A program made the translations under genes and the position numbers. Positions 1 to 7,202 of a DNA stretch of 45,635 nt are shown here, one piece after another. How positions within the stretch are numbered: position 1 is the stretch's first letter; each line of letters begins with the position of its first letter. The stretch is from positions 1-45,635 of the IMG/VR virus record IMGVR_UViG_3300031999_001333, one strand, 5' to 3'. This DNA is from a virus. A model generated the notes under the pieces. It saw only the letters and a list, made by a program, of their open reading frames with translations. It searched no databases and was not told the origin of the DNA.

Positions 1-286
1 GTTTATCGGAGATTAGTTTTTCAATTTCACTATTTTCCCAACCCATACAATATAAAAATTTTTTATTATAAATTGTTTCAGGGTAATCTAAAATAGATTT
101 TATCCAAGGCTTAACTTTTTTATATGGCAAAGTTTTAGTTAAATCAATTTGATTTTGTATTTCCAAAACTTTATCTTCAGGGAATTTTAGAAAGAATTTA
201 TAAAATTTTTTATTCTTTATAAATTCTTCCATTTCTAAATGATTATTTATCTCGCAAATTATTTTTTTTCTATATAATATATTCAT
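1..286 (-). CDS. Partial endonuclease-like reading frame, continues beyond the left edge
   Basis: An ATG at 286 opens a frame that runs without a stop to position 1. The protein starts MNILYRKKIICEINNH and is Lys/Ile-rich. Near the window edge it has a segment of the form Y-N-K-K-F-L-Y-C-M-G-W-E-N-S-E-I-E. This resembles the 'Y-W-x-x-R-G-[YW]-[ST]-E-E-E-A' element seen in many phage homing-endonuclease proteins (recalled from experience, not searched). It lies directly downstream of the interrupted Clp-type gene and is in the same reading frame, separated by one TGA at 326-328 and 13 sense codons. It is therefore either the body of the intein that interrupts that gene or a separate endonuclease gene between two intein halves. 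The rest lies outside the window. Confidence 0.5.
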   Translation of the reverse strand, partial: MNILYRKKIICEINNHLEMEEFIKNKKFYKFFLKFPEDKVLEIQNQIDLTKTLPYKKVKPWIKSILDYPETIYNKKFLYCMGWENSEIEKLISDK

Positions 287-325
287 AGTTACACAGGTAT
301 TGGTAAATACCATTACCAATAAATA

Positions 326-610
326 TCACATAATTTCAAAATTGTGAGTATTAACATCTGAAATTTTTTCAATTTCAATAATAGTGTTGGGTAATACACA
401 ACCAGGTTCACCTACTATAATTGGGTTATTTTTCTTTCTTCTTGATAGGACTTGTGCAATACGCATAATTTCCTTTTCCCTACCAACAACAGGATCTAAT
501 TTACCTTCGCTTGCAAGTTTATTTAAATCCTTACTAAAGTTGTCTAATACAGGAGTTCCTTTATCTGATGACTTTTTGTTTTTGTCGTCACTATCCATAT
601 TTTCTATCAT
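326..610 (-). CDS. ClpA/ClpB-type AAA+ ATPase, N-terminal fragment ending in an intein N-segment
   Basis: Residues about 20-70 match the start of the first AAA+ module of Clp ATPases: the L-D-N-F-x-x-D-L-N-K-L-A segment, then L-D-P-V-V-G-R-E-x-E-I, then [17 protein letters not shown]. The Walker A loop G-E-P-G-x-G-K-T/S is cut after residue 70. From Cys71 the sequence ([11 protein letters not shown]) looks like intein block A. The frame stops at TGA 326-328 after only 24 intein residues. The expected continuation, beginning with a +1 Cys/Ser/Thr and the rest of Walker A, is not in the window. There is no N-terminal Clp substrate domain, only a short Asp/Lys-rich leader. Clp-type unfoldases act in protein remodelling or, with ClpP, in degradation; the phage role is unknown. 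The family call is firm; the splicing interpretation is not. Confidence 0.8.
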   Translation of the reverse strand: MIENMDSDDKNKKSSDKGTPVLDNFSKDLNKLASEGKLDPVVGREKEIMRIAQVLSRRKKNNPIIVGEPGCVLPNTIIEIEKISDVNTHNFEIM

Positions 611-662
611 ATTCTTACCTTTTTAAAAATGTAATTTAAAAAAAACAAAAAGTATATTATTT

Positions 663-709
663 TGACATTATGTCATTAACTTTTTTTATTAACTGACATT
701 TTGTCAGTT
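663..709. promoter_or_regulatory. Two similar dyads, candidate operators
   Basis: Two related inverted repeats sit between divergent genes. The first is TGACAT-T-ATGTCA at 663-675. The second is AACTGACA-TTT-TGTCAGTT at 691-709, whose core TGACA...TGTCA matches the first. Core starts are 31 bp apart, about three helical turns, which would place two bound dimers on one DNA face. The position, between the Clp-type gene (start 610, minus) and the gene at 799 (plus), suits a shared operator. The second repeat could also act as an RNA hairpin. The binding protein is unknown. Confidence 0.4.
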
Positions 710-775
710 TTAATACTTTGGCGTGGATTGTTATAATAAAATATCCTTTTGGCGGATCTTTTTTTTATAATGGTA

Positions 776-783
776 TATTTATA
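776..783 (+). promoter_or_regulatory. TATTTATA element, candidate late promoter
   Basis: TATTTATA lies 15 nt before the ATG at 799, in the context TATATTTATATAAA. It is one of a series of such elements at similar distances from late genes in this window. Activity is inferred from recurrence and position. Confidence 0.4.
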
Positions 784-798
784 TAAAAACTAAAAACT

Positions 799-1398
799 AT
801 GAGTAAATCATTATTTACAATTGATTCTTTTGAAAAAGAAAGAATTTTGGAAATGCATCAAACCGCATTGAAAAACAATTACTTGAACGAACAAGCAACA
901 CCAGTACCAACTACGGTACCAACTACGGTAACACCGACAAAAATGAATCCACTAACTACGGATAAAATTATATTAAGTAATGGATCAGATATTACGGTAT
1001 ATCCTACTTGGAACCAACAAGGGACTGAACCAAAAAGCACATTTAGAATATTAAGTAATTATGGGAAGGATAAAGTAACTAATAAATTATCACCTAATGT
1101 AGTTTCAATGACTATGGCTAATAATGAATTGGGAGGATTTAACATTGGGTTATCTTATAATTGTTTAGAAAGAAAAATAACAAATTTCAGTGTCCAATCG
1201 CCAAAAGACAGTAAAACAGACAATAAAACAATGAAAAACGCTAAATATAGATTGAATGGTGCGAATGGTTTTAATAATAGTACTCAATACCCTAGTTTGG
1301 TACAAACTCACATTAACAACCTTATAGATAAAAATGGTGTCTCAACAACAGAAGGTCCCGTATTAGAAATTATAAATCATTATTGTAAAACAAAATAA
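799..1398 (+). CDS. Hypothetical protein, possible internal head protein
   Basis: This 199-residue protein was not recognised as a named family. It starts with a helical leader (F-T-I-D-S-F-E-K-E-R-I-L-E-M-H) ending in Y-L-N-E-Q at residues 28-32. After that comes a Pro/Thr repeat (P-V-P-T-T-V-P-T-T-V-T-P-T) that looks like a linker, then a globular C-terminal domain with two Cys. The L-x-E followed by Q near residue 31 resembles a T4-type prohead protease site, so the leader could be a capsid-targeting peptide. It is transcribed alone from a TATTTATA element and ends in a strong bidirectional terminator. The start is the first ATG after the promoter and has an A-rich leader. Confidence 0.75.
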   Translation: MSKSLFTIDSFEKERILEMHQTALKNNYLNEQATPVPTTVPTTVTPTKMNPLTTDKIILSNGSDITVYPTWNQQGTEPKSTFRILSNYGKDKVTNKLSPNVVSMTMANNELGGFNIGLSYNCLERKITNFSVQSPKDSKTDNKTMKNAKYRLNGANGFNNSTQYPSLVQTHINNLIDKNGVSTTEGPVLEIINHYCKTK

Positions 1399-1430
1399 AA
1401 AAAAAGGACTCAATGAGTCCTTTTTTTTTT
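1398..1430. terminator. Bidirectional rho-independent terminator
   Basis: A perfect dyad GGACTCA-A-TGAGTCC (1406-1420) is flanked by an A run (1398-1405) and a T run (1421-1430). It can therefore terminate both the plus gene ending at 1398 and the convergent minus gene ending at 1429. Confidence 0.85.
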
Positions 1431-1872
1431 AATCTATTGATTTATATCCGTTGGATAATCCGTCCGTTTTACTAATAAAGTAAAAGGTAAATTTAGGGTG
1501 TTTCTTATCTTTTTCGTTTTGATTAATTACGATGTGACTGTTGACAGGTTCTCCGGTTAATAATTCCACATCATTGAATGTGATAAAAATTAAACCTTTT
1601 TTTACCTGATAATCAATTACAGTTTCCGTCTCAATAAGTTTATCATTATAAAATAACATAATTTTTTTAGTGTCTAAATGAATCACATATTTATTAGTTC
1701 CTCCTGATCTAAATTCTTTTACCAACATATTATCTTCTTTAATGACATCTTCATAAGAAGAATATTTTCCACTATTAAATCCAAGATGATTTTTAAATTC
1801 TACCTCAATAGTTTGGGAATAAGAAACAAATGAGAACATAACCGTAAACAACGCAACCAACAAATTTTTCAT
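1429..1872 (-). CDS. Secreted or periplasmic hypothetical protein
   Basis: This 147-residue protein begins with a clear signal peptide: MKNLL, a hydrophobic core A-L-F-T-V-M-F-S-F-V, then S-Y-S-Q, with likely cleavage around residues 19-20. The S-x-x-Q end is typical of Bacteroidota exported proteins. No lipoprotein Cys follows. The mature part is short, Lys-rich and probably beta-rich (alternating hydrophobics such as Y-V-I-H-L-D, L-I-F-I-T-F). No family was recognised. A phage protein exported by the host Sec pathway could act on the envelope or in superinfection exclusion, but nothing here shows which. It stands alone on the minus strand and ends in the shared bidirectional terminator. Confidence 0.75.
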   Translation of the reverse strand: MKNLLVALFTVMFSFVSYSQTIEVEFKNHLGFNSGKYSSYEDVIKEDNMLVKEFRSGGTNKYVIHLDTKKIMLFYNDKLIETETVIDYQVKKGLIFITFNDVELLTGEPVNSHIVINQNEKDKKHPKFTFYFISKTDGLSNGYKSID

Positions 1873-1889
1873 AATTTTAATTTTTATAT

Positions 1890-1897
1890 TATTTATA
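1890..1897. promoter_or_regulatory. TATTTATA/TATAAATA element between divergent genes
   Basis: Read on the plus strand the octamer is TATTTATA, 61 nt before the KTSC gene. Read on the minus strand it is TATAAATA, 17 nt before the ATG of the secreted-protein gene at 1872. Direction of use is not decided by sequence alone. Confidence 0.3.
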
Positions 1898-1958
1898 CGA
1901 AGATAAGTAAATTATTCAGTTATCCAAAATAATTATTACATTTTTTTAAAAAAAAGTT

Positions 1959-2201
1959 ATGGGAATTACAAAAGAAGAAATATCAGGAACATCAATCATA
2001 AACGAAATTCAATCAAGTAATATTAAGAAAACCGTTTATGACACTATCACTAAAAAATTATTAGTTGAATTTAATAACGGGACACAATATGAATATGATG
2101 ACGTTCCCCACCAAACATACACACAATTTAGAATGACGGATTCTCAAGGAAAATTCTTTAGTTCTAAAATTGCAAAAGCTTTCAAATACAAGAAACTGTA
2201 A
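1959..2201 (+). CDS. KTSC-domain protein
   Basis: Residues about 22-80 follow the KTSC domain pattern: the V-Y-D-x-x-x-x-x-L-L-V-E-F-N-N-G core, Y-E-Y-D-D-V-P, then the D-S-x-G-K-F-F-x-x-x-I segment and a C-terminal Y-K-K-L. KTSC domains are small beta-rich modules of unclear function, named for residues of their core motif. They occur alone or fused to lysyl-tRNA synthetases and nucleases. This one has a short N-terminal extension of about 20 residues and no other domain. The nucleotidyltransferase gene follows 31 nt later. Functional linkage is not established. Confidence 0.8.
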   Translation: MGITKEEISGTSIINEIQSSNIKKTVYDTITKKLLVEFNNGTQYEYDDVPHQTYTQFRMTDSQGKFFSSKIAKAFKYKKL

Positions 2202-2220
2202 ATAAATCAAATAATCATTG

Positions 2221-2228
2221 TATTTATT
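2221..2228 (+). promoter_or_regulatory. TATTTATT element
   Basis: A TATTTATT octamer ends only 4 nt before the ATG at 2233. If it is a promoter, the transcript would be leaderless or start inside the gene, so this may be a chance A+T match. Confidence 0.2.
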
Positions 2229-2232
2229 ATTG

Positions 2233-2967
2233 ATGGATAAATACAATGATATACTTTCAAGTTTTAAAGTTCAAAAAGAACTAAACCCTAAAATTTGGGA
2301 TGGTAAAGATGACAAATCTGTAATGAAACCTGAAATTAGAGAAAGGTTACTTGAGATTGCATATGAGTTTATTGATTCTTTAGGTGTTGATATTGTCGTT
2401 ACAGATATTATAATGACAGGTTCACTTTCTAACTATAATTGGTCCAAATACTCTGATGTTGATTTACACATTGTTGCAAACTTAAACCAATTCCAACCTA
2501 ATCAAATTGATTTATACAAAGAATTTTTTAACCTTAAAAAAATCATATTTAACGATAATCACGATATAACAATATACGGATACGATGTTGAACTTTATCT
2601 TCAAGATGAAGAAGAAACTCATTTCAGTAGTGGAGTATATTCCGTATTATTCGACGAATGGGCAAATAATCCTAAAAAAGAATCTGTTAGTATTGATAAA
2701 GAACAAATCAAGAATAAAGCAAATCAATGGATGGATATTATTGATGGAGTAATTGATAATATGAAAGATGAAGACATTGATACCTCCAAAGAAATAATTA
2801 AAAAATATAAGGACAAATTAAAAAAATATAGAACCTGTGGATTGGAAAAAGATGGAGAATACTCTAATGAAAATTTGGTATTTAAAATGTTAAGAAGAAA
2901 CGGATATATTGAAAAATTATACAATTTTGGTAATGAATTTTTAGATAAAAAATTATCAATCAATTAA
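2233..2967 (+). CDS. Nucleotidyltransferase-fold protein
   Basis: The first third shows the minimal nucleotidyltransferase signature: M-T-G-S-L-S-N-Y-N-W-S-K-Y-S-D-V-D-L-H, i.e. G-S then D-x-D, with a third acidic position in Y-D-V-E-L-Y-L about 50 residues later. These residues normally bind two metal ions and transfer a nucleotide from an NTP. The C-terminal half is helical and Lys-rich. Substrate cannot be inferred; similar stand-alone domains occur in many large phages. The ATG at 2233 was chosen over a TTG at 2218 because the latter falls in the A+T-rich promoter-like stretch and adds only five hydrophobic residues. No partner antitoxin-like gene is evident. Confidence 0.75.
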   Translation: MDKYNDILSSFKVQKELNPKIWDGKDDKSVMKPEIRERLLEIAYEFIDSLGVDIVVTDIIMTGSLSNYNWSKYSDVDLHIVANLNQFQPNQIDLYKEFFNLKKIIFNDNHDITIYGYDVELYLQDEEETHFSSGVYSVLFDEWANNPKKESVSIDKEQIKNKANQWMDIIDGVIDNMKDEDIDTSKEIIKKYKDKLKKYRTCGLEKDGEYSNENLVFKMLRRNGYIEKLYNFGNEFLDKKLSIN

Positions 2968-3016
2968 AAAAAAATGCCATATTTAATCGTTGTGTTAATA
3001 AACGATGATTATGATA

Positions 3017-3024
3017 TATTTATA
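3017..3024 (+). promoter_or_regulatory. TATTTATA element, candidate late promoter
   Basis: TATTTATA in the context GATATATTTATATAATAAAA, 33 nt before the ATG at 3058. It would drive the overlapping gene chain 3058-7126. Confidence 0.4.
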
Positions 3025-3057
3025 TAATAAAAAATAATTTTATAAAAAAAACACAAA

Positions 3058-4536
3058 ATGGGAAGTTTAAGACCGATAGGTAGTGAAAAACTACAAGGAA
3101 TGGATAAAATCAAGAGAATTATTGAAATTTCTCGTTATAATGAACATATTCCAAACCCTGTGAATGAAATTGAATCAAAAGAATATTCTCGTTCTCTTGC
3201 CGATGGTAATAGATATGAAATAGTTAAAGAAAGATTGGGTTATATCATTAAAAATCAAATTTCTGAAGGTGTTTCAGAATATATTGATCAGATGAAACAT
3301 AGAAAATATTATCCATCTTATTCTCAAGCATTAAAAAGATTAAATTTAATGGCTAAAGAATTGAATGTTCTTCACGAAAATAGAAGTGAGGTATCAATGT
3401 TTGGAGAAGAGAAAAAATATTACCTTAAGAGAGATATGATGGAGAAGTTAGATATGGATCCAAATAGTATGGACGAACTTGATGAACAAGCACCTGTTCC
3501 GGCACCTGCACCTGTTCCATCACCAGCTCCCGCTCCCGCACCTGCTCCGGCTCCCGCACCTGAAGAAACTCCTGTAGAACCTGAAGGGGAATTTCCTACA
3601 CCTGAAGAAGGTATGGAAGATGATGAGATGGATAACGAAGAAAAAGTTACATTTAAATCAATTCAAAAATTGACAGGAAAATTGGCACAAAAGATTCGTG
3701 ACTTTGATTCAAAAGGTGAGGATGAAGACGAATCTATGGATAGCAATGATGTTAAATATGTTATCAATTCAATTTTATCATCGTTAGATTTATCAGTATT
3801 AGATGATGACGATGTTGATGAAATTCTTTCTCGTTTTGAGGATGAAGAAGGAGGAATGCCGTCAGAAGATGGTATGGACATTGAAGAACCTATGGAACCA
3901 TCACCTGAAGGAGAAGAAGAAGGGGAATTACCTCCACCTGCTGAAGGAGAAATGGCTGAAATGGAAAACTTGGGTGATAAGTTTATGAACAAACTTAAAG
4001 GAGCATATACCTCATCTATGAGTAAAAAATTACCTGGTATGGACGAAATGTTTGACGAAGATGATATGGAAGATTTTGATATGGAAGATGATAAATTTTC
4101 TATGAGAGGTAATTTCTTTGATGATGAGGACGAAGAAAATGAATTTAGTTTTGAAGACGAGGAAGAAGACGAGGACGATCATACTATGAGAGGTGCAAGA
4201 AAACACAGAAGAATGTATGATGATGAAGGTCATTTATCTCACGGAACATTTGGCGAATCTAAAGTAGATAAAATCATTAAAAAATATTTTGAAATTGACG
4301 ATAAAGAAAAACAATTAAACGAAGAAAAAAGAAGACAGGAATTGAGAAATCACATTTCTGAAACTAGATCCGAAATTAAAAGATTATCTGAAACAATTAG
4401 TCAAGAAAGAATGTCAGTTAAATTTTTGAGTGAAAATAAAAAAGCGAGATTAATCGGAATTACAAATAAGAAAAATTTGGTATTCAAATTAAACGAAAAT
4501 CAAGTTAAAATTTCACCAAAAGGAAATATTCTATGA
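3058..4536 (+). CDS. Acidic, low-complexity virion-type protein
   Basis: This 492-residue protein was not recognised as a named family. Residues 1-115 are helical and of ordinary composition. From about 146 to 170 runs a Pro-Ala tract (repeats of P-A-P and P-V-P) that should be an extended linker. Most of the middle is extremely acidic, with Asp/Glu runs and repeats such as D-M-E-D-F-D-M-E-D-D. The last 80 residues return to a basic, coiled-coil-like helix. Such composition is common in scaffold, head-core or neck-associated proteins of large phages. It starts a chain with 4533, 4930 and 5771, the first step being an ATGA overlap that shows TGA is a normal stop here. Function is not known. 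Confidence 0.75.
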   Translation: MGSLRPIGSEKLQGMDKIKRIIEISRYNEHIPNPVNEIESKEYSRSLADGNRYEIVKERLGYIIKNQISEGVSEYIDQMKHRKYYPSYSQALKRLNLMAKELNVLHENRSEVSMFGEEKKYYLKRDMMEKLDMDPNSMDELDEQAPVPAPAPVPSPAPAPAPAPAPAPEETPVEPEGEFPTPEEGMEDDEMDNEEKVTFKSIQKLTGKLAQKIRDFDSKGEDEDESMDSNDVKYVINSILSSLDLSVLDDDDVDEILSRFEDEEGGMPSEDGMDIEEPMEPSPEGEEEGELPPPAEGEMAEMENLGDKFMNKLKGAYTSSMSKKLPGMDEMFDEDDMEDFDMEDDKFSMRGNFFDDEDEENEFSFEDEEEDEDDHTMRGARKHRRMYDDEGHLSHGTFGESKVDKIIKKYFEIDDKEKQLNEEKRRQELRNHISETRSEIKRLSETISQERMSVKFLSENKKARLIGITNKKNLVFKLNENQVKISPKGNIL

Positions 4537-4940
4537 ATAAATTAATATACATCAATGGTTTAGGTCCAAACTATAAAGGTGATAATATATATGAATTTAT
4601 ATTTTCAGATACTTTAGAAGTTTGGGGTGAGAATTGGGATTCAAAACCGGCAAATGGTTATCCACTTCCTCCTGACATTGAATATATTAAAAAAGTTGGT
4701 GTATTAAGAAACGGAGAAATAACATTGGAATTAATACAAGATTCCGATGTTTTTTCACTTATAGACGCAACTGACGATGTTATTGCATTAGGTTGGGAGA
4801 AAGAAACCGAAGAACTGGATTTCTCTATAACAAAAAGGTTAGTGTTTAAATTTGGACAAACCGAAGAAGAAGTAAAAAATAAATTATATGAACGAGACAT
4901 CGTTCTTGAGTTTGAAAAAAAGGTAGTATATGAAAACTAA
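4533..4940 (+). CDS. Hypothetical protein, conserved position in head-gene chain
   Basis: This 135-residue acidic, probably globular protein has no recognised domain. Visible features are Trp-Gly-Glu-Asn-Trp near residue 33, a Pro-rich Y-P-L-P-P segment, and alternating hydrophobic residues suggesting beta structure. It starts inside the stop of the upstream gene (ATGA overlap), and its own stop overlaps the next start by 11 nt. It is therefore probably translationally coupled and made in proportion to its neighbours, as expected for a virion or assembly component. Confidence 0.7.
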   Translation: MNKLIYINGLGPNYKGDNIYEFIFSDTLEVWGENWDSKPANGYPLPPDIEYIKKVGVLRNGEITLELIQDSDVFSLIDATDDVIALGWEKETEELDFSITKRLVFKFGQTEEEVKNKLYERDIVLEFEKKVVYEN

Positions 4941-5766
4941 AAACCCTATAACAGTATTGTTGGAGAATGGAATTCATTTTTCCACTTTAACAAATATGTC
5001 TGAAAACCAAATTAAAATTTTGGCGGAAAGATTTAAAAAAGAAGAATCTAAAGAGGCGGTAACTAAAACCGTATATCAACCATTAAAAAACCCTAAAGAT
5101 ATGGAAGCGGTTCAAAATATGGTAACTAAAACAGACCCTAACGCATCTGTTGAATTGGAAGAAAAGTTTGAATCTAAATCTCAACAAGGATTATTTTGGG
5201 CAAAATGTAATAATTCTAAAGGTAAAGAAAAAACAAAATGGTGTAAAATGGCTAAAGAGTTTTCTGACGATACGACTAAAAAAGATTATAAAAAAATGCC
5301 GGAAAAGATACACCCTGAAAAAACGGTTGATTATAAAAAGAATGCTCAAAAAGAAAGTTACGAAAAATTCCTTGAGGATAGAATAGTTGAGATGGTTCAC
5401 AATCACGTAAATCCTAAATTAACTAAAGGTGAGATTAAAAAGACAATCCAAGAAAAATCTGAAGGTATGATGTTGAGGAACCCGAAAAGAAATACTATGT
5501 TTTCTAAAAATCAAGGTATGGAAATGAAAAAAATGGGTAAACCAATTGGTAGAATGTTTTCCGCAGGTAAAACACCTATGGAAGAAAATGATACTAAAGA
5601 AAAAGAAAGAACAAAAGAAAAAGAACCCGGAACAAAAAATCCACCAAAAAGAAGAGGTAACCCCTTTAAAAACCCAAATCCTGGTGTAAAGGAACAACCA
5701 AGAGGTAATAGTAAGGATGATGTTAAAATGACTTTTATGAATCAAATTAAACAAGCTTTAAAATAA
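4930..5766 (+). CDS. Basic, disordered phage protein with a small S-x-x-Q-Q/Cys-containing motif
   Basis: This 278-residue protein is rich in Lys, Glu, Asn and Pro. Around residues 80-125 it has a conserved-looking block S-K-S-Q-Q-G-L-F-W-A-K-C-N-N, then K-W-C-K-M-A-K-E-F-S, then Y-K-K-M-P-E-K-I-H-P-E-K. This resembles short 'S-x-A-Q-Q-x-F' modules found in several phage virion-associated proteins (recalled, not searched). The C-terminal third is a Lys/Glu/Pro tail that should be unstructured. The gene is embedded in the 3058-7126 chain, overlapping the previous gene by 11 nt. It may be a DNA- or scaffold-binding head component; this is inference. Confidence 0.65.
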   Translation: MKTKNPITVLLENGIHFSTLTNMSENQIKILAERFKKEESKEAVTKTVYQPLKNPKDMEAVQNMVTKTDPNASVELEEKFESKSQQGLFWAKCNNSKGKEKTKWCKMAKEFSDDTTKKDYKKMPEKIHPEKTVDYKKNAQKESYEKFLEDRIVEMVHNHVNPKLTKGEIKKTIQEKSEGMMLRNPKRNTMFSKNQGMEMKKMGKPIGRMFSAGKTPMEENDTKEKERTKEKEPGTKNPPKRRGNPFKNPNPGVKEQPRGNSKDDVKMTFMNQIKQALK

Positions 5767-5770
5767 TAAA

Positions 5771-7126
5771 ATGGCAGATAAGGACTTAGAAAGATTAATC
5801 AGGAAGATAATAAAAGAAGCACCTGTAGATTATGGTGATTACCCTGAAAGAATGGATCCAAAAACTCAAAATAGAGTTGAGGATCCTGAAAATATATACG
5901 CTAAAAACAGAGCGTTTAAAGGTGGAGTTTCTGATGTAGAAAAAATTGCCGGAACAAGATTTAAAGAGGTTGTGGATTATGTTAAAAGATATTTTAACAC
6001 TCAAGAAAATATAACTGACCCGCACGTAATGAGATCTATTATGGTGGAACAAAGTAGAGCAGTTCAACAATCAATGATTATTGAATCATCCCATAAAGAT
6101 AAATTAAAAGATTTGGCGGTAGAAATTGCCGCGAAAGAAGAAGGATGGTTGGATTATTCATTAACTATGGGTGATGCCATTGATAATGGAGATGTTAGTA
6201 AATCACCAATTCAAGGTGCCGGAACAAGATATGGATTTGAATTTATCAATGTTGATGCGTTCTTAAACGAACAAAAGATTGACCCAAGTCAGTTCCAAAT
6301 GAAAGAAAAGGATTTACCTAAATTGGAACTTCCACCAAATTTCTCATTTGATATTGACGAATTAACTCCTGAAGAGCAAAGACAACTTGAGATTGAAAAG
6401 AGACACGTCATCAACGCATTGATTCAAGGTAAGGGTAAGAGAGGACAATTCTCATACCAAGCCTTTAAAGATAGATTAGACGAGATTGATCCAAGATTGT
6501 ATGTATTATATAATAAAATAATGTCGGCTAATGACTTAATGTATTTCACCCAAGAAGATTTAATTGAAGCAATGGGCGGAAACGCAGCAGGTTCATCTAG
6601 TGTTGAGAGTGACGATGAAGACGATGAAGAAGGTGGTGAAGAAGGTGAAGGAATGGATGTTGTTGTTGCAAACGGTGTAATATTCCCAATTTTATTACAC
6701 GAATTAGTTAAAGGTTTTGCGTCAGTTGCGTCAAGAGAACAATGGAGAGATATGGATCCTTCAATGGCTCAAGATGTTATGGGTAAAACTGATGTATTCT
6801 CAAATGAACCAATGCAATTTAGAGTTGGTGCGGAACTTGTAAGAAAGTTAAGAACATTATTACCTGATGAATTAATTTTAGACGAAAGAAGTAAGGTTTA
6901 TATTCCTTTCTTTGAAAGAATCCTTTACGGTATTCCCGCAGAAAGATTCTTAAAAGAAATTATGTCCAATGTAATATCTGAAAGAGAAGAAGATAATAAT
7001 AAAGTAAGAAGAACTTTTGAGGACATTCTTAAACGAGCAAAATCCGATTATCAAAAATATAAAGGTAATGATGATGAAGACGAAGAGGAAGATGACAATG
7101 ATATCTTATCGCAATTAGGACTATAA
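5771..7126 (+). CDS. Large hypothetical virion-type protein upstream of the terminase
   Basis: This 451-residue protein has no recognised family. The N-terminus D-L-E-R-L-I-R-K-I-I-K-E-A (residues 5-17) closely resembles the starts of the proteins at 21769 and 23613. It ends in I-K-E followed by A, a possible prohead protease site at residue 16/17. The middle is helical. An acidic stretch follows near residues 278-294 (E-S-D-D-E-D-D-E-E-G-G-E-E). The last 150 residues form a globular helical domain ending in another acidic tail. It lies last in the 3058-7126 chain, and a hairpin separates it from the terminase gene. A head-interior or neck role is likely but unproven; a small-terminase role cannot be excluded. 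Confidence 0.7.
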   Translation: MADKDLERLIRKIIKEAPVDYGDYPERMDPKTQNRVEDPENIYAKNRAFKGGVSDVEKIAGTRFKEVVDYVKRYFNTQENITDPHVMRSIMVEQSRAVQQSMIIESSHKDKLKDLAVEIAAKEEGWLDYSLTMGDAIDNGDVSKSPIQGAGTRYGFEFINVDAFLNEQKIDPSQFQMKEKDLPKLELPPNFSFDIDELTPEEQRQLEIEKRHVINALIQGKGKRGQFSYQAFKDRLDEIDPRLYVLYNKIMSANDLMYFTQEDLIEAMGGNAAGSSSVESDDEDDEEGGEEGEGMDVVVANGVIFPILLHELVKGFASVASREQWRDMDPSMAQDVMGKTDVFSNEPMQFRVGAELVRKLRTLLPDELILDERSKVYIPFFERILYGIPAERFLKEIMSNVISEREEDNNKVRRTFEDILKRAKSDYQKYKGNDDEDEEEDDNDILSQLGL

Positions 7127-7145
7127 CATATTTAAATAATTAATT

Positions 7146-7179
7146 AAAACCCCCTTTTATGTAAATAACTGGGGGTTTT
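7146..7179 (+). terminator. Hairpin with perfect 9-bp stem, probable terminator
   Basis: AAAACCCCC (7146-7154) pairs with GGGGGTTTT (7171-7179) around a 16-nt loop. The 3' T run is short (4). It lies just after the stop of the 5771 gene and just before the terminase promoter element. Confidence 0.65.
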
Positions 7180-7181
7180 GA

Positions 7182-7189
7182 TATTTATA
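7182..7189 (+). promoter_or_regulatory. TATTTATA element, candidate late promoter for the terminase
   Basis: TTGATATTTATAGTT, ending 13 nt before the ATG at 7203 and directly after a terminator-like hairpin. Confidence 0.45.
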
Positions 7190-7202
7190 GTTAAACAGTT
7201 TT

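Noticed and set aside
326-328. General TGA recoding to a sense codon
   Set aside because: TGA ends clear genes elsewhere (4534-4536 in an ATGA overlap, and 21507-21509), so it is a normal stop in this genome.
2218-2232. TTG start adding five residues to the nucleotidyltransferase
   Set aside because: It lies within the promoter-like A+T-rich stretch, and the ATG at 2233 gives the typical start with no loss of the domain.
3663-3992. Long frame opposite the acidic 3058 gene
   Set aside because: It is the Ser-rich antisense shadow of GAA/GAT-rich codons; the same applies to Ser-rich frames opposite 14920-16404.
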